From Thiobacillus sp. (lineage in GTDB: Bacteria > Pseudomonadota > Gammaproteobacteria > Burkholderiales > Thiobacillaceae): a stretch of DNA of 64,000 nt. Made by a program: the position numbers and the translations under genes. This document shows, one piece after another, positions 49,859 through 61,241 of the stretch. The stretch covers positions 1-64,000 of the forward strand of contig WGNC01000025.1 of assembly GCA_016124745.1 (NCBI GenBank). Direction: 5' to 3'. How positions within the stretch are numbered: position 1 is the first letter of the stretch; every line of letters begins with the position of its first letter. The notes beneath the pieces are model-generated. The model worked only from the letters and a program-made list of their open reading frames with translations. It made no database searches and was not told the origin of the DNA.

Positions 49859-51361
49859 ATGACGACACGCCAACGTTTTCCCATTATCTATGTGCGCGGC
49901 TACGCGATGACGAAGTCGGAGATCACCGAGACGACGTCGACGCCCTACATGGGACTGGAATACGGTTCGACCAAGTCGCGCCAGGCCTGGGACGGCGCGG
50001 TGCGCAAGGTGTTCTTCGAGTCGCCCGTCGTGCGGCTGATGAAGCTGGGCTACCACGACATCTACCAGGACGGCCTGCAGCTGGAAAGCGGAAAGATCGC
50101 GCCGGAGAGCATCGTCATTCATCGCTACTATGATGTGGCCGATCCCGATTTCGGCAGCGGCAAGGTGCCGACGATCGAGCAGGCGGCACAGGGTCTCTCC
50201 GACCTGATCCTGCGTGTGCGCGACCAGGTGTGCCGCGACGGCCAGTTGAAGCCCGAAGACTTCAAAGTCTATCTGGTGGCGCATTCCATGGGTGGGCTGG
50301 TTTGCCGATGCTTCCTGCAAAACGAGAAGTCCGGCAGCGAGGCGGCGCGCAAGCTGGTGGACAAGGTGTTCACCTACGCCACGCCGCACAATGGCATCGA
50401 AATGGCAGGCATGAACGTGCCGGGTTTTTTCGAGCTGTGGGACATGAACAATTTCAACCGTGACCGCATGCGCGACTACCTGGCGATCAAGGACAAGCAG
50501 GCGCCCGCGAATTCGCTCGACGGCAAGTTCGATGCGGCGCGATTCTTCTGCCTGGTGGGTACAAACAGCAAGGATTACGCCGTGGCGAAAGGTGCGTCAC
50601 GCCTGCTGGCCGGCGAACTAAGCGACGGCCTGGTGCGGATCACGAATGCCTATGTGGACGACGCGCCGCGCGCGCATGTGCACCGCAGCCACAGCGGACC
50701 CTACGGGATCGTCAATTCGGAAGAGGGGTTCCAGAACCTGACGCGCTTCCTGTTCGGTGACCTGCGGGTGGAAGGCGTGCTCTGGGTGGATGATCTGCCG
50801 CTGCCATCCATAGGCATGGTGCGCAAGCTGCTGGGCACCCAGGTTGGGTACTACTTCGAGGTCACGGTGGCGACCCGCGGGGCGCTGGACTTCGATCTGA
50901 CGCGCCGCACGACTGCGAACAACAGCGCCATCCTGCGCAAGCGGTCCGACCTGTTCGACGATGCCGGCGCGCTGCGCGGGGACGCCAGGCAGCCGACGTT
51001 GTTTTCCGTGTTCCTCGACACCTCGAAGCGGCCGGAAACCAGCAAGGAGATGATGTTCTCCGTTCAGCTTGGGGTTTCGATGCTGACCTACCGGGGAGCG
51101 GATTCGTCGGTGGACGACCACTATGTGCCGGGCGAATACCTGTTCCGCGATACCCTCGTGATCAACGCGATCCCGCCCGACACGCCAGGTGCATCGTGGC
51201 GCGTGGGTTATGTGCTGGCCGATAGTGGCTGGTCGAACGCCAAGGACCAGATCGCCGCAAGCAGGAAAGACGAACAGGGCAAACCCTACGTCGCGATCCC
51301 CCTCGAGAACCGGAAGGGCTTCAAGGCCACGCTGCGACTGTACGGCACGCACTGGCAATGA
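49859..51361 (+). CDS. Alpha/beta hydrolase, lipase-like
   Basis: A 500-residue soluble protein without an obvious signal peptide. The nucleophile elbow is VAHSMGGLVCR (Ser about residue 143), followed by TYATPHNG. The N-terminal FPIIYVRGYAM strand carries the oxyanion region. The C-terminal 200 residues form a beta-rich extension (EVTVATRGALDFDLTRRT and later strands) that may be a C2-like or lid domain. This fits a PGAP1/lipase-type esterase, but the substrate is unknown. Confidence 0.8.
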   Translation: MTTRQRFPIIYVRGYAMTKSEITETTSTPYMGLEYGSTKSRQAWDGAVRKVFFESPVVRLMKLGYHDIYQDGLQLESGKIAPESIVIHRYYDVADPDFGSGKVPTIEQAAQGLSDLILRVRDQVCRDGQLKPEDFKVYLVAHSMGGLVCRCFLQNEKSGSEAARKLVDKVFTYATPHNGIEMAGMNVPGFFELWDMNNFNRDRMRDYLAIKDKQAPANSLDGKFDAARFFCLVGTNSKDYAVAKGASRLLAGELSDGLVRITNAYVDDAPRAHVHRSHSGPYGIVNSEEGFQNLTRFLFGDLRVEGVLWVDDLPLPSIGMVRKLLGTQVGYYFEVTVATRGALDFDLTRRTTANNSAILRKRSDLFDDAGALRGDARQPTLFSVFLDTSKRPETSKEMMFSVQLGVSMLTYRGADSSVDDHYVPGEYLFRDTLVINAIPPDTPGASWRVGYVLADSGWSNAKDQIAASRKDEQGKPYVAIPLENRKGFKATLRLYGTHWQ

Positions 51362-51545
51362 CCAAAAACGTTACTGCCCCCGACTCGTGCCTCGAACAAC
51401 AGGCGCTGACCATGACGGGTCCCGGCAGCGATGGGGATTTCAGCAAGTAAGCGATTCGCCCTGTCTTTCATCCCCAGGGACGACGCACAGCAAACCAGGC
51501 ACTGAACAGCCGGCTGCCGGTATTGCCTGCCAAGCAGCAAAGGGG

Positions 51546-51902
51546 TCAGGGATGCGTGTAACCCAGCACCAACAGCAGCAGTGCCGCCAGGGCCATGGCC
51601 GCGTGGAGGCCGACGCCGATCATTGGCGGAGGCGAGCGATGTTCGCGATCACCCATGCGCACGGCCAGAAGCACCAAGCCGCCGAACAGCGCCAGAACGA
51701 ACAGCAGTGCCGCATCGTTGTACAACATGTGAACGGGACTGCTGAAGATATGCCGCCCCAGCAAGCCCAGGCCCAGCAGGGCGACGCCAGCGTGTGCCGC
51801 CGCCAGGGCCCGGGAACCGCGCCGGTGGCGCACGCCCAGAACCACGAGTCGCAGGCCAAGCCCCGCGGCCAGACAAAACAGAACGATTGCGGCAAGGATC
51901 AT
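51546..51902 (-). CDS. Small four-span membrane protein
   Basis: A 118-residue, strongly hydrophobic protein with four predicted spans (about residues 2-24, 31-52, 62-81, 93-115), Leu/Ala-rich and otherwise featureless, with basic residues on alternate loops. Starts at ATG 51902. It is followed on the minus strand by a long spacer. I do not recognise the family. Confidence 0.6.
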   Translation of the reverse strand: MILAAIVLFCLAAGLGLRLVVLGVRHRRGSRALAAAHAGVALLGLGLLGRHIFSSPVHMLYNDAALLFVLALFGGLVLLAVRMGDREHRSPPPMIGVGLHAAMALAALLLLVLGYTHP

Positions 51903-51954
51903 GCGTTTTCCCGGATCTTAAAGTCACAACAGGGGCCAGGATCGACCGCCCCGA

Positions 51955-52257
51955 CTACAGCACGGCCTCGAAACCCTCGAATTGCGGCGGACCCAGGTAG
52001 ACGCCCTTGGAGGTGCCTGCATGGGCGTGGGCTTGCCGGAAGGCCTCGGAGCGGGTCCAGGCTTCGAAAGCCTCCTTCGACTCCCAGATCGAATGGGAAG
52101 CGAAGAGCGTGAATACGTCGTTGCTGGCCCCCTGCAGCAGGTTGAAGGTCCTGAACCCCGGCACCCGATCGAGATGGGTCTCGCGCTTGCGCCATATCTC
52201 GATGAACTCCGCCTCTTTGCCGGCTGCAATCCTGAATCTGTTCATCGCAACGAACAT
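51955..52257 (-). CDS. Antibiotic-biosynthesis-monooxygenase / heme-degrading-type protein
   Basis: A 100-residue ABM-fold protein. It opens FVAMNRFRIAAGKEAEFIEIWRKRE, written here as the conserved N-terminal strand and helix, with VPGFRTFNLLQG later and a C-terminal strand. The pattern is that of HmoA/IsdG-like heme oxygenases and related small monooxygenases. Key heme residues are not certain. The ATG at 52257 has GGATTCC upstream; an in-frame ATG at 52275 is less likely. Confidence 0.72.
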   Translation of the reverse strand: MFVAMNRFRIAAGKEAEFIEIWRKRETHLDRVPGFRTFNLLQGASNDVFTLFASHSIWESKEAFEAWTRSEAFRQAHAHAGTSKGVYLGPPQFEGFEAVL

Positions 52258-52308
52258 CGTGGAATCCTTTCGCAAACCGTGACGCCCGTCAGGCGCCGTA
52301 TGAATAAA

Positions 52309-52323
52309 TGGGGTCGGACCCCA
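52309..52323. repeat. Short palindrome TGGGGTCGGACCCCA
   Basis: A 15-base perfect palindrome with one central base in the 96-bp spacer between two minus-strand genes. It resembles the GGGGTC/GACCCC remnants of REP-like hairpins seen elsewhere in this window. Confidence 0.5.
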
Positions 52324-52353
52324 TCGATACTGCGTGAGCTGCTTTGCAGATGG

Positions 52354-52998
52354 CTACTTCAGTTGACCAGCGGTGTTGGCCGCTGTGTTCTTCAGGTACC
52401 GGTCAAGCGGCACCAGCAGGTTTTTGGCCTGGCTCATTTCGGACGTCAGGGTCTGTGCCGCTGCGATGACCGCGGGTGTCAAACCCCGGGTGCTCGAAAT
52501 GTTCTGCTTGGCATGGTTTTCGGGTGAACTGTCCATGGTGGCCGACAGCAATAGCAGCGCCAGGCCGGCGACCCTGTCTGCTTTCACACCCTGGCCGCGC
52601 AAATACAGCATGCCGAGATTGCCGATGGCGAGCGCATCGCCTTGCACCGCAGCCTTGCGGTACCACTGGTTGGCTTTCGCAAAGTCAACGGCGCCGCCCC
52701 GGCCATTCTCATAGAGCACGGCAAGATTGTATTGAGCGTTCGAATTTCCCTGCTCCGCGGACTTTCGATACCAGGCCAGCGCTTGCTTGTCGTCTTTGCT
52801 GACCCCGATGCCCTGCTCGTACATCAAAGCCAGATTGAACTGGGAATTGGCGTCACCCTTTTCAGCGGATGCGCGAAACTCCTTGACGGCCAGCGGAACA
52901 TTGCCGGCTTCATAGGCTGCAACGCCTGCCTCCAGATCGGCCAGGGCCGGGGTGCTCAGGATGCTGGCGAACAGGGCAGTGAGGATGAGTGACTTCAT
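52354..52998 (-). CDS. Secreted Sel1-repeat protein
   Basis: A 214-residue protein with a signal peptide (cleavage after TPALA) and about three Sel1 repeats (ALAWYRKSAEQGNSNAQYNLAVLYENG and neighbours in shortened form), followed by a non-repeat C-terminal helix region. Related in type to the larger Sel1 protein of the exb operon. Probably a periplasmic scaffold; no partner is evident nearby. Confidence 0.85.
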   Translation of the reverse strand: MKSLILTALFASILSTPALADLEAGVAAYEAGNVPLAVKEFRASAEKGDANSQFNLALMYEQGIGVSKDDKQALAWYRKSAEQGNSNAQYNLAVLYENGRGGAVDFAKANQWYRKAAVQGDALAIGNLGMLYLRGQGVKADRVAGLALLLLSATMDSSPENHAKQNISSTRGLTPAVIAAAQTLTSEMSQAKNLLVPLDRYLKNTAANTAGQLK

Positions 52999-53178
52999 GG
53001 CACAAGGCGGTCATTGAAAGGTGCGCGCATTCTCAGCGCCCACGCAACTGCGGTCAACAGGGCAAGAGAAATAACGATGGGATCCCGTAGTGCGTTCAGC
53101 GATGACTCCAGATGATCAAGACAAAAGGAAACGGACCACGCTTTCTCGTTCAATGGCTGACAGAGCAAGGATAGCGAT

Positions 53179-54040
53179 ATGAAACATATACACGGTTATT
53201 ACTCGCCGAAAGATTTGTACAACAGCATCATCGAGGGGCTCAAGAAGGTTGGCAAGGACTTGTCCAGGGTCACACTCGATGATCTTCAGCCGGTGGATGA
53301 ATTTCATATTCGCGGTGATGTGGCAACAAAAGAGCTGATCAAGCTCGCCAATTTCACGCCCGAAATGCACATCCTTGATGTCGGCTGTGGCGTGGGCGGT
53401 TCAACGCGGCGTTTGTCGCATAGGACCGGTTGTTGCGTGACCGGTATTGATTTGAGCGACGAATACATCGATGCCGCGGACAAGTTGACCCGGTTGCTCG
53501 GCATGCAGGAACGCGTAAGGTTTCATGCTGCGAGTGCGCTTGATCTGCCCTTTTGATGACAATGCCTTTGACGGTGCCTGGTCGATCCAGATGAACATGA
53601 ATGTCGAGGACAAGCTGGGATGGCTCAAGGAAGTCTGTCGTTTGCGCAAGCCCGGTGGGCGGGCTGTCTTGTATGAGGTGTGCGGCCACAAGAACACGCC
53701 GGTCTATTTTCCGGTGCCTTGGGCGCAGGACGGTTCAATGAGCTTTCTGGTGCCGCCGGAATCGTTCCGCGAGATCATCGCCTCGGCCGGTTTCGATATC
53801 GAAGTCTCGAATGACAAGACCGGTCTCGCACAGAAGGCCTTTGCCAGCATGACGGAGCCCGTGGGTGAGCAGGATCTGCCGGAACTGGGCGTGCATCTGC
53901 TGGTGGGGAACGACATCCGGAGCAAGGCGTTCAATCTGCATCGCAATTTGGATGAAGGACGCGTCAGCCTGATCGAGGCTGTCGCGGTAAAGCCTCATAA
54001 TTGGAGAAATCAAAGAGATCAGGCTCGAGTTGAAGTATGA
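53179..54040 (+). pseudogene. Class I SAM-dependent methyltransferase, single-base frameshift
   Basis: The first part (53179-53556) has the SAM loop LDVGCGVGGSTR and motif post-I GIDLSDEYI but ends after LDLPF at a TGA. The rest continues in the next frame from within 53525-54040 as DDNAFDGAWSIQMNMNVEDK and on to a normal C-terminus. Removal of one T from the TTTT run at 53551-53554 restores a continuous frame of about 286 residues of the UbiE/glycine-sarcosine methyltransferase type. The two halves are otherwise intact, so this is either a recent mutation or a sequencing error. Confidence 0.85.
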
Positions 54041-54125
54041 GGGAACAGACTGAGCCACCCCGGTTTTCTCGTCTCTGACAGCCTAATCAAGCACCGCTCC
54101 ACTCCTGTTCCACCTGTACTGGCGA

Positions 54126-54854
54126 TTATGCAGACAGCTTGCCAGCGAGCGAGCGCAAGAGGCGCGCGCCATCGCCCCGCCAGGCGCTGCCATGCATGCA
54201 GGCCAGTGTCGTCGGCTCGGTCGAGGCAAGACGTTCCAGCATCCCGGTGGCATTTTTCGTATGAGAGAAGTAATCCATTTGTGAACGAAACGCTTCACTG
54301 GGATCGAGAATGTCTGCCTCGGTAACAGGCAGGGCGCCTGCGCCGGGCTGGGTGAACAGATCGCCGCAAAACAGGGTCCTGGTGGTTTCCTCTATCAAAA
54401 GCCCGCATTCCCAACCATGGGGCAGGTGCGGGGTATCCATCCAGCGCACGCGATGACTGCCAAGTGAAAGCACCTCGCCGTCCGCCAGCGTGCGCGGCGG
54501 GCGATCGGCCATATCGTTGATGGACACCATCCCGGCCACCTGGCTGCAGAGAGGAGCGGATTTCGGAGCGGCAGCCAGCCATTCGTTGAGCGAGCCGCAT
54601 TCGTCTGCTTCGACATGGGAAAAGCCGATATAACGCAGTGACTCGACCGGCAGCACGCTGGACACGGCTTCACGCACCAGCGCGAACATCTTGCGCGGCC
54701 CGGTGTGGAACAGCAGGGGCGCGTCGTCATCGACAAGGTACTGGTTGAACGAGAACTCGAGGCCCCCTTCGAACACCACCGGCGTGTTGATACGATAAAT
54801 CCTGTCTGCCACTTCGTGCACGTTGGTTCCGGATCGTTGGTTGGTGATGGCCAT
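54126..54854 (-). CDS. MBL-fold metallo-hydrolase, ODP type
   Basis: A 242-residue soluble protein. Metal ligands resemble flavodiiron oxygen-reducing proteins without the flavodoxin domain: H80-x-E82-x-D84 in FSHVEADECG, His in PHLPHGWECG, Asp in FCGDLFTQ and His in CMHGSAW. That ligand set suits a diiron site. It is divergently transcribed from a TetR gene and the intergenic region holds two copies of a candidate operator, so it is probably TetR-controlled. Confidence 0.8.
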   Translation of the reverse strand: MAITNQRSGTNVHEVADRIYRINTPVVFEGGLEFSFNQYLVDDDAPLLFHTGPRKMFALVREAVSSVLPVESLRYIGFSHVEADECGSLNEWLAAAPKSAPLCSQVAGMVSINDMADRPPRTLADGEVLSLGSHRVRWMDTPHLPHGWECGLLIEETTRTLFCGDLFTQPGAGALPVTEADILDPSEAFRSQMDYFSHTKNATGMLERLASTEPTTLACMHGSAWRGDGARLLRSLAGKLSA

Positions 54855-54902
54855 GATGTTTTCCTTTGCTTAGGGCTCGCTGTTGGAATCTGGATTTAGC
54901 TA

Positions 54903-54983
54903 AACATGTATGTTCACTGGATTGAACTTAGGACAGGTGATGGGGGTTGTCAAGTATTGAATGAACAGATATGTTTACTGGAT
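54903..54983. promoter_or_regulatory. Paired TetR operator candidates with promoter
   Basis: Two 20-base direct copies, AACATGTATGTTCACTGGAT (54903-54922) and AACAGATATGTTTACTGGAT (54964-54983), differ at three positions, and each contains an AACA..TGTT palindrome. TTGTCA (54947-54952), 17-bp spacer and TATGTT (54970-54975) form a promoter for the TetR gene whose -10 lies inside the second copy. Start would fall next to the ATG at 54984, giving a nearly leaderless mRNA. Confidence 0.65.
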
Positions 54984-55586
54984 ATGAAGAATCGCAAATA
55001 CACCAAAACTCGCCGGGCGGATCAGCAGGACGAGACACGCGCGAGGATTGTCGAAGCGGCAGTGAAGCTGCACGAGGCGCTTGGGCCGGCCCATACCTCG
55101 ATCAAGGCCATCGCGGAAGAGGCGGGGGTGCAGCGCCTGACGGTCTATCGCCACTTTCCGGACGATGCCAGTCTGTTTCAGGCTTGCACCTCGCACTATC
55201 TGGGTCTGCATCCCCCGCCCGACATGGCCGCGTGGGCAGCAGTCGTTCCTGCAAGGGAACGCAGCGTCACTGCCTTGGCGGCGATGTATCGTTACTATCG
55301 CCAGACTGAAAGAATGTGGACCGTGGCTTATCGCGACGTGGATCAGCTTGACGCGCTGCAGGGCCTCATGGGGTTGTTCGAAGCTTATCTTGATCAGGTG
55401 TCCGATGACCTTGTCGAGGCCTGGAACGAAACACATACCTCCAAAAAACAATTGCAGGCCACCCTGCGGCACGCATTGCGATTCGCTACCTGGAAATCAT
55501 TGAAGACAGCAAAGCTGACAGACAAGAAGATGGCCGAATTGGTGCAGACCTGGCTGGCGGGTATCGGGATAGCCGGGGAAGCGTAA
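54984..55586 (+). CDS. TetR-family transcriptional regulator
   Basis: A 200-residue repressor. The N-terminal helix-turn-helix reads RARIVEAAVKLHEALGP, then SIKAIAEEAGVQRLTVYRHF (about residues 20-65). The C-terminal ligand domain is helical and rich in aromatics. It is divergent from the MBL-fold gene and likely autoregulates through the paired operator. The first residues before ATG 54984 in the longer frame are not needed. Ligand unknown. Confidence 0.88.
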   Translation: MKNRKYTKTRRADQQDETRARIVEAAVKLHEALGPAHTSIKAIAEEAGVQRLTVYRHFPDDASLFQACTSHYLGLHPPPDMAAWAAVVPARERSVTALAAMYRYYRQTERMWTVAYRDVDQLDALQGLMGLFEAYLDQVSDDLVEAWNETHTSKKQLQATLRHALRFATWKSLKTAKLTDKKMAELVQTWLAGIGIAGEA

Positions 55587-55706
55587 ACGCATATGAGGTC
55601 AGGCGCCTCGTCAGGAAAAGCGTGGGCAGGTCTGCGTGAACACCCTGCCGGTGGCGGCCAGACCGCCCCGCACCGACCGCAGCCCCGTGCTACCATCCGC
55701 CGCGCC

Positions 55707-56720
55707 ATGCGACTCCCTGAACTCCGACAACGTCTGCGCGACCTCGGCGCCGCGCCCTGCCATGAGGGGCGCGTGCTGCGCGCCTGGGTGCAGGGCCGCT
55801 CGCTCGACACCAAGCGACGGCACGCTGTCGACTTTCTGCCGCTGGCCGTGCGCAATGACCTGCCCGGCCTGTTCGACGAGCTGCGGGGCCTGGCGCGCGT
55901 GCATGCCGAAAGTCCCGGCGAGGATGGCTCGGTCCGCCTGCTGGTGGCGCTGGCGGATGGCCAGACCGTGGAAGGCGTGCTGTTGCCGCGCGATGGCCTG
56001 TGCGTGTCCACCCAGGTGGGCTGTGCGGTGGGCTGCGTGTTCTGCATGACCGGCCGCGCCGGCCTGCTGCGCCAGCTCTCGAGCGCGGAGATCGTCGCCC
56101 AGGTGGTACTGGCGCGCAGCCGCCGTCCCGTGAAGAAGGTCGTGTTCATGGGCATGGGGGAACCGGCCCACAATCTGGACAGCGTGCTGGAAGCCATCGA
56201 TTTGCTCGGGGTCGAGGGCGGCATCGGCCACAAGAACCTGGTGTTTTCGACCGTGGGCGACCGGCGCGTGTTCGAGCGCCTGCCGCATTCCACGGTCAAG
56301 CCTGCCCTGGCGCTTTCCCTGCACACCACCGATGCCGATCTGCGCCGACGCCTGCTGCCGAAGGCCCCCGACATTACGCCGGTCGAACTGGTGGAACTGG
56401 GCGAGACCTATGCCCGCAATACCGGCTACCCGATCCAGTACCAGTGGACGCTGCTCGAAGGGATCAACGACAGCGAGGCCGAGCTGGATGGGATTGCGCG
56501 ACTGCTGGCCGGCAAGTACGCGGTGATGAACCTGATTCCCTACAACAGCGTCGAGGGGGTCGACAGTTTCGACTACCGCCGCCCGAGCTGGGAACGCGCC
56601 GCCGAGATGGCGCGCCGCCTGCATGTGCGCGGTGTCCTCACCAAGCTGCGCCACTCCGCGGGGCAGGATGTCGAGGGCGGCTGCGGACAGTTGCGGGCGC
56701 GGGCGCTGGGCGGCGCATAA
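55707..56720 (+). CDS. RlmN/Cfr-family radical SAM RNA methyltransferase
   Basis: A 337-residue enzyme. The [4Fe-4S] motif is Cys106-x3-Cys110-x2-Cys113 (CAVGCVFC). FMGMGEPAHN is the SAM-binding GGE region. Cys99 and the C-terminal GGCGQL cysteine match the methyl-carrying pair of RlmN. The RTR-like LLRQL loop and the short length place it as a diverged RlmN-type paralogue rather than the housekeeping RlmN, whose usual neighbours (ndk, hisS) are absent. Probable substrate: adenosine in rRNA or tRNA. Start at ATG 55707. Confidence 0.85.
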   Translation: MRLPELRQRLRDLGAAPCHEGRVLRAWVQGRSLDTKRRHAVDFLPLAVRNDLPGLFDELRGLARVHAESPGEDGSVRLLVALADGQTVEGVLLPRDGLCVSTQVGCAVGCVFCMTGRAGLLRQLSSAEIVAQVVLARSRRPVKKVVFMGMGEPAHNLDSVLEAIDLLGVEGGIGHKNLVFSTVGDRRVFERLPHSTVKPALALSLHTTDADLRRRLLPKAPDITPVELVELGETYARNTGYPIQYQWTLLEGINDSEAELDGIARLLAGKYAVMNLIPYNSVEGVDSFDYRRPSWERAAEMARRLHVRGVLTKLRHSAGQDVEGGCGQLRARALGGA

Positions 56721-56862
56721 GGAATGAAGGGTCCGGCATCGAATGGATTGCCGGAACCCCTGGGAAAAATGCAGAGACAGTCCACGTACAACTTTGCATG
56801 TTGCGTAGCGTGGTATGAGAAAGTGGTTGCCAGAGATCGAGAACGACGAGGGGGAAACCGAT

Positions 56863-58083
56863 ATGCTGCGCCTGATTCCTGAAAAGCTCCGCCAGTTTCA
56901 GCAACGTCTCACCCGCATGGACGATCAGCCCTTGGGCCGGGCGGCACTGGTGGTCATCATCTTTCTCGATCTCTTCATTCTCGTCTCGATCTTTGACGGG
57001 CTTGCCGATCACACTGCGCAGCTGGCCGGGCCGGACGAACGGGTGCCGCCGCTGTGCCGCAGCCTGGTGATTGACCGCGAGTGGAACCCGACCAATCGCC
57101 TCGATGGCCTGGCGCGGATCGTGTCGGATTATCAGGCCGATCCCTACCGCAAGGCGGTGCGAACCGATCGCGGCCAGCAGCATCCGCTGTGCGCGCCGAT
57201 TGTGGGCGCCTACGAGGCGATCCGCGACAACGCGGGTCTTGCGCGTACGCTCGAGGAATCGCGCAGGCTGCGGAAGGAAACACAGGATCTGCGCGCGGAA
57301 CTGGAGCGCATGAAGGGCGCTTACGACACGGCCCTGCTCGAAACCATCGCCGGAGCGCAGCCGGCGGACAAGGACACTTCCGCGATCCGCAAGACGATGG
57401 CAGACAAGGCGGTCGTCCTCAACGATCGGGTCGGCAGGCAGGCCCTGCTCGACGCATCGATCGAGCAGGATCCCCGCGTGCACAAGCTGTTCGAATCGGT
57501 GGAGCGCGTCTCCGACACTCAGCGCACGGACCTGCGCGACGAGTTGCGCAGGCTGAACTTCTGGTACCCGGCCAAGCGCTTGGGCATGGAGATGCTGTTC
57601 CTGCTGCCGCTGCTCGCGGTCTTCTATTTCTGGAACGCGAAGAGCATCGCGGCCACGCGCCCGTTCCAGATCCTGGTGTCCTCGCATCTGCTGGTGGTCG
57701 CGTTCATCCCGGTCTTTTTCAAGATCGCCGAACTGGTCTACGACATCATCCCGCGCAAGTTGCTGCGGCAGGTGATCGAGTTGCTGGAGTCGCTCAAGCT
57801 TGTCGCCATCTGGTACTACCTGCTGATCGGCGCGGCGATCATCGCGGCGCTCGCGCTGATCTACCTGTTCCAGAAGAAACTCTTCTCACGCGAGAAGCTG
57901 CTGCAGCGGCGCATTGCCAAGGGACTCTGCCAGATGTGCGGCCTGCAGCTTCCTTCCGACAGCCCGTACTGCCCGGCGTGCGGGGCGGGGCAGTTTCGGA
58001 CGTGCAGCCGCTGCAATGCACTCACGCATGTGCACGGGCGCTTCTGCCGGGAATGCGGCCTTGATGCGCAGTCCGGGAATTGA
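56863..58083 (+). CDS. Membrane protein with C-terminal double zinc ribbon
   Basis: A 406-residue protein. One N-terminal span (about 25-45), a periplasmic stretch of about 180 residues with a coiled-coil segment (ESRRLRKETQDLRAELERM), then three spans (about 245-340) and a cytoplasmic tail with two zinc ribbons (CQMCGLQLPSDSPYCPACG and CSRCNALTHVHGRFCRECG). The architecture suggests a zinc-regulated or protein-interaction membrane sensor. I do not recognise the family. ATG 56863 has GGGGG upstream; 56815 is a less likely start. Confidence 0.72.
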   Translation: MLRLIPEKLRQFQQRLTRMDDQPLGRAALVVIIFLDLFILVSIFDGLADHTAQLAGPDERVPPLCRSLVIDREWNPTNRLDGLARIVSDYQADPYRKAVRTDRGQQHPLCAPIVGAYEAIRDNAGLARTLEESRRLRKETQDLRAELERMKGAYDTALLETIAGAQPADKDTSAIRKTMADKAVVLNDRVGRQALLDASIEQDPRVHKLFESVERVSDTQRTDLRDELRRLNFWYPAKRLGMEMLFLLPLLAVFYFWNAKSIAATRPFQILVSSHLLVVAFIPVFFKIAELVYDIIPRKLLRQVIELLESLKLVAIWYYLLIGAAIIAALALIYLFQKKLFSREKLLQRRIAKGLCQMCGLQLPSDSPYCPACGAGQFRTCSRCNALTHVHGRFCRECGLDAQSGN

Positions 58084-58139
58084 GATGGTCGGGCTCGCAA
58101 AGCAAAGGAGGCATGCTCGAACCAACTCCTTCGCGCTGG

Positions 58140-58160
58140 ATGGGCCAGGTCTCGGCCCAT
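58140..58160. terminator. Bidirectional hairpin between converging genes
   Basis: ATGGGCC (58140-58146) and GGCCCAT (58154-58160) pair around AGGTCTC, between the membrane protein stop and the tex stop. No T-run. Confidence 0.45.
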
Positions 58161-58179
58161 GTAATCCGGACAGTCCGAC

Positions 58180-60537
<2,358 letters not shown>

Positions 60538-60819
60538 GGACAGATCTACAAATGAATCGGCCGCCACGTTGCGAGGCCGACAGGTGAAAACTTCGAGATG
60601 CGCATTATGCCAAACCGGCGCGGCTTCTTCGCGCTTTCGCCATGGTTTTCCGCGCTTCCTATACTTGGGCCTGCTAGAGAGAACAGTGAGGGTCTGCGCG
60701 GATCAAATGGAAGCTTCCGTAATGTTTGCACGGCATTCAACGGGACGTGCCTCGAATGATTGATCAGAGCGAATTAAACGCGTCGCCCTGATTCTGACGG
60801 CTTTGGTGCGCTGTTTGCC

Positions 60820-61140
60820 GTGTTGGCCGCCACGGCCACCCTGTGCGATGACGAAGCGGGCCGGGTTGTAGCTGCGCTGGAAACCGATCTGGCGCGCGGC
60901 CATTCGCCGTCGTCGATCAAAGCTATGCTGGAGGCTCGCGGCATGCGCTACAGCCTGGTTTCCGATGCCAGATGCCGTCAATTGGCGCTGGACACTCCCG
61001 AGACATGCCGGGGCGGCCCGATACTGATGGCCGAACACCGGCTCCCGTGTATGGCCTGCCGGATCGTCCAGGGTGGCCGCATCGAGGTGGACATCCGCTT
61101 CGACGGCGCGCAGCAGGACGCCTGGATCACAATGTGGTGA
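60820..61140 (+). CDS. Hypothetical secreted protein with uncertain start
   Basis: A 106-codon frame starting at GTG 60820 with no ribosome-binding site. Residues 1-15 (LAATATLC) look like the end of a signal peptide, and the body (ARGMRYSLVSDARC and TCRGGPILMAEHRLPCMAC) has five cysteines. Immediately upstream, another frame reads RVALILTAL, a plausible signal start, so the true N-terminus may have been lost to a frameshift. I do not recognise the family. Confidence 0.4.
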   Translation: MLAATATLCDDEAGRVVAALETDLARGHSPSSIKAMLEARGMRYSLVSDARCRQLALDTPETCRGGPILMAEHRLPCMACRIVQGGRIEVDIRFDGAQQDAWITMW

Positions 61141-61241
61141 TGACGCCGAGTTCCGCCTGGGCACCCATTCGGTCGCGGCTCGCTTCCTGGACGACAAAAT
61201 AGAAGCCGGTCAGAAATCCGGGACCGGGCTTGAAGGTTTCC

